A DNA stretch of 64,000 nt from Pseudomonas laurylsulfativorans (lineage in GTDB: Bacteria > Pseudomonadota > Gammaproteobacteria > Pseudomonadales > Pseudomonadaceae), in contig NZ_MUJK01000002.1 in the NCBI RefSeq assembly GCF_002906155.1, forward strand, positions 558,001-622,000, given 5' to 3'. The number at the start of each line of letters is the position of its first letter. Within the stretch, counting starts at the first letter, position 1. This document shows positions 63,080 through 64,000 of this stretch, one piece after another. The translations under genes and the position numbers were made by a program. The notes beneath the pieces were generated by a model. It did not search any database. It saw only the letters and a program-made list of their open reading frames with translations, and had not been told where the DNA came from.

Positions 63080-64000
63080 TCAGGCTTCCAGGCCCAGGAT
63101 GTCCCGAGCCACCGCTTCAGCAATGCGAATCCCGTCAACACCCGCCGACAGAATCCCGCCCGCATAACCGGCGCCTTCGCCGGCCGGGAACAAGCCCTTC
63201 ACGTTCAGGCTCTGCATCGACTCGTTACGGGTCATGCGCAGCGGCGAGGAGGTGCGGGTCTCGATCCCGGTCAACACTGCGTCGTGCAACGAGTAACCAC
63301 GAATCTGCTTTTCGAACGCCGGCAAGGCTTCGCGAATCGCTTCGATGGCGAACGCCGGCAGTGCCAGCGCCAGATCACCCAGGGCAACGCCCGGCTTGTA
63401 GGACGGCTCGACACTGCCCAGTTCGGTGGACGGTTTGCCCGCGATAAAATCGCCGACCAGTTGCGCCGGCGCTTCGTAGTTGCTGCCACCCAGCACAAAG
63501 GCGTGGGATTCCAGGCGTTCCTGCAGCTCGATACCGGCCAGCGGGCCGCCCGGATAATCGACTTCCGGGGTGATGCCGACGACGATACCGGAGTTGGCAT
63601 TGCGCTCGTTACGCGAGTATTGGCTCATGCCGTTGGTAACGACACGGTTCGGCTCGGACGTCGCCGCCACCACCGTACCGCCCGGGCACATGCAGAAGCT
63701 GTAGACCGAACGACCGTTTTTGGCGTGGTGCACCAGTTTGTAGTCGGCGGCGCCCAGTTTCGGGTGGCCGGCGTACTTGCCCAGGCGTGCGCGGTCGATC
63801 AGCGACTGTGGGTGCTCGATGCGGAAACCCACCGAGAACGGCTTGGCCTCCATGAACACGCCACGGCCGTGGAGCATGCGGAAGGTGTCGCGGGCGCTGT
63901 GGCCGAGGGCCAGGATCACGTGTTTCGAATGGATTTGTTCGCCACCGTTGAGCTCGACGCCGACCAGTTGGCCGTCTTCGATCAATACGTCTGTGACGCG
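63080..64000 (-). CDS. FAD-dependent oxidoreductase, 3' part (5' end outside window)
   Basis: About 307 C-terminal residues of a larger flavoprotein (frame is open through 64000). HVILALGHSARDTF, CMCPGGTVVAATSE and the FAD-binding end GLFPAGEGAGYAGGILSAGVDGIRIAEAVA are typical of the COG2509-like FAD proteins (about 530 residues in full). The reaction is unknown; some of these are annotated as NAD(P)/FAD-dependent oxidoreductases. Confidence 0.88.
   Translation of the reverse strand, partial: RVTDVLIEDGQLVGVELNGGEQIHSKHVILALGHSARDTFRMLHGRGVFMEAKPFSVGFRIEHPQSLIDRARLGKYAGHPKLGAADYKLVHHAKNGRSVYSFCMCPGGTVVAATSEPNRVVTNGMSQYSRNERNANSGIVVGITPEVDYPGGPLAGIELQERLESHAFVLGGSNYEAPAQLVGDFIAGKPSTELGSVEPSYKPGVALGDLALALPAFAIEAIREALPAFEKQIRGYSLHDAVLTGIETRTSSPLRMTRNESMQSLNVKGLFPAGEGAGYAGGILSAGVDGIRIAEAVARDILGLEA

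Overview
This window is chromosomal DNA from a Pseudomonas of the fluorescens group. The evidence is the gene order rpoS-rsmZ-fdxA-mutS followed by cinA-recA-recX, a GacA-type upstream site in front of an rsmZ RNA, a finR/fpr pair, an mprF/AcvB-type pair, an aotJQMOP-like operon, and many REP/REPIN palindromes between genes. Most of it is core genome. I see no insertion sequence, transposase, integrase, CRISPR array or rRNA operon, and no obviously broken gene.

Layout. 1-7.9 kb: the 3' end of rpoS, the regulatory RNA rsmZ, fdxA, mutS, then a 1.6-kb spot holding a LexA-like (PrtR-type) repressor and a holin-like protein, then cinA and the SOS genes recA-recX. The mutS-cinA gap is where fluorescens-group strains usually carry phage-tail bacteriocin (tailocin) clusters; here only the control gene and a holin remain. 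7.9-19.6 kb: a LOG-family protein, a small ribbon-helix-helix-like protein, a PA3611-like exported protein, the DTW-domain tRNA modifier, ErdR-like regulator, dgkA, finR/fpr, trmO, rhlG, a DUF1456 protein, an unusual RsuA-family protein, a GNAT and rimO. 19.9-34.4 kb: kup, the acidic/neutral lipid-remodelling pair (AcvB-like hydrolase, MprF), two identical initiator tRNA genes, dinB, a lipoprotein, proS, an AmpG-type permease, an alkyltransferase-like protein, a DUF481 protein and a cold-shock protein. 34.7-43 kb: dcd, a small unknown, the arginine/ornithine-type ABC operon and a DNA-ligase/exonuclease pair. 43-64 kb: a penicillin-acylase-family enzyme, an isochorismatase-like hydrolase, two SEC-C proteins around a WHy/LEA lipoprotein, tandem OmpA-like lipoproteins, a DUF1145/collagen-like pair, a CopD-like membrane protein, dinG, a secreted glycoside hydrolase, a serine beta-lactamase-like hydrolase, an OmpA-like protein with a histone-like tail, pdxH, a glycine-zipper lipoprotein, nhaA, a PLP enzyme and the 3' part of a flavoprotein.

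Themes. DNA repair and SOS functions recur: mutS, recA-recX, dinB, dinG, the ATL protein and the ligase/exonuclease pair, with CTG-N10-CAG LexA-type sites in front of recA, dinB and dinG. Envelope functions also recur (five or more lipoproteins, OmpA-like proteins, MprF). The best leads are the reduced tailocin locus with TGCAT operators, two paralogous OmpA genes whose leaders both fold the ribosome-binding site into a hairpin, a pseudouridine-synthase-like protein with Gln at the catalytic Asp position, and a ligase/exonuclease pair lacking its usual helicase and phosphoesterase partners.
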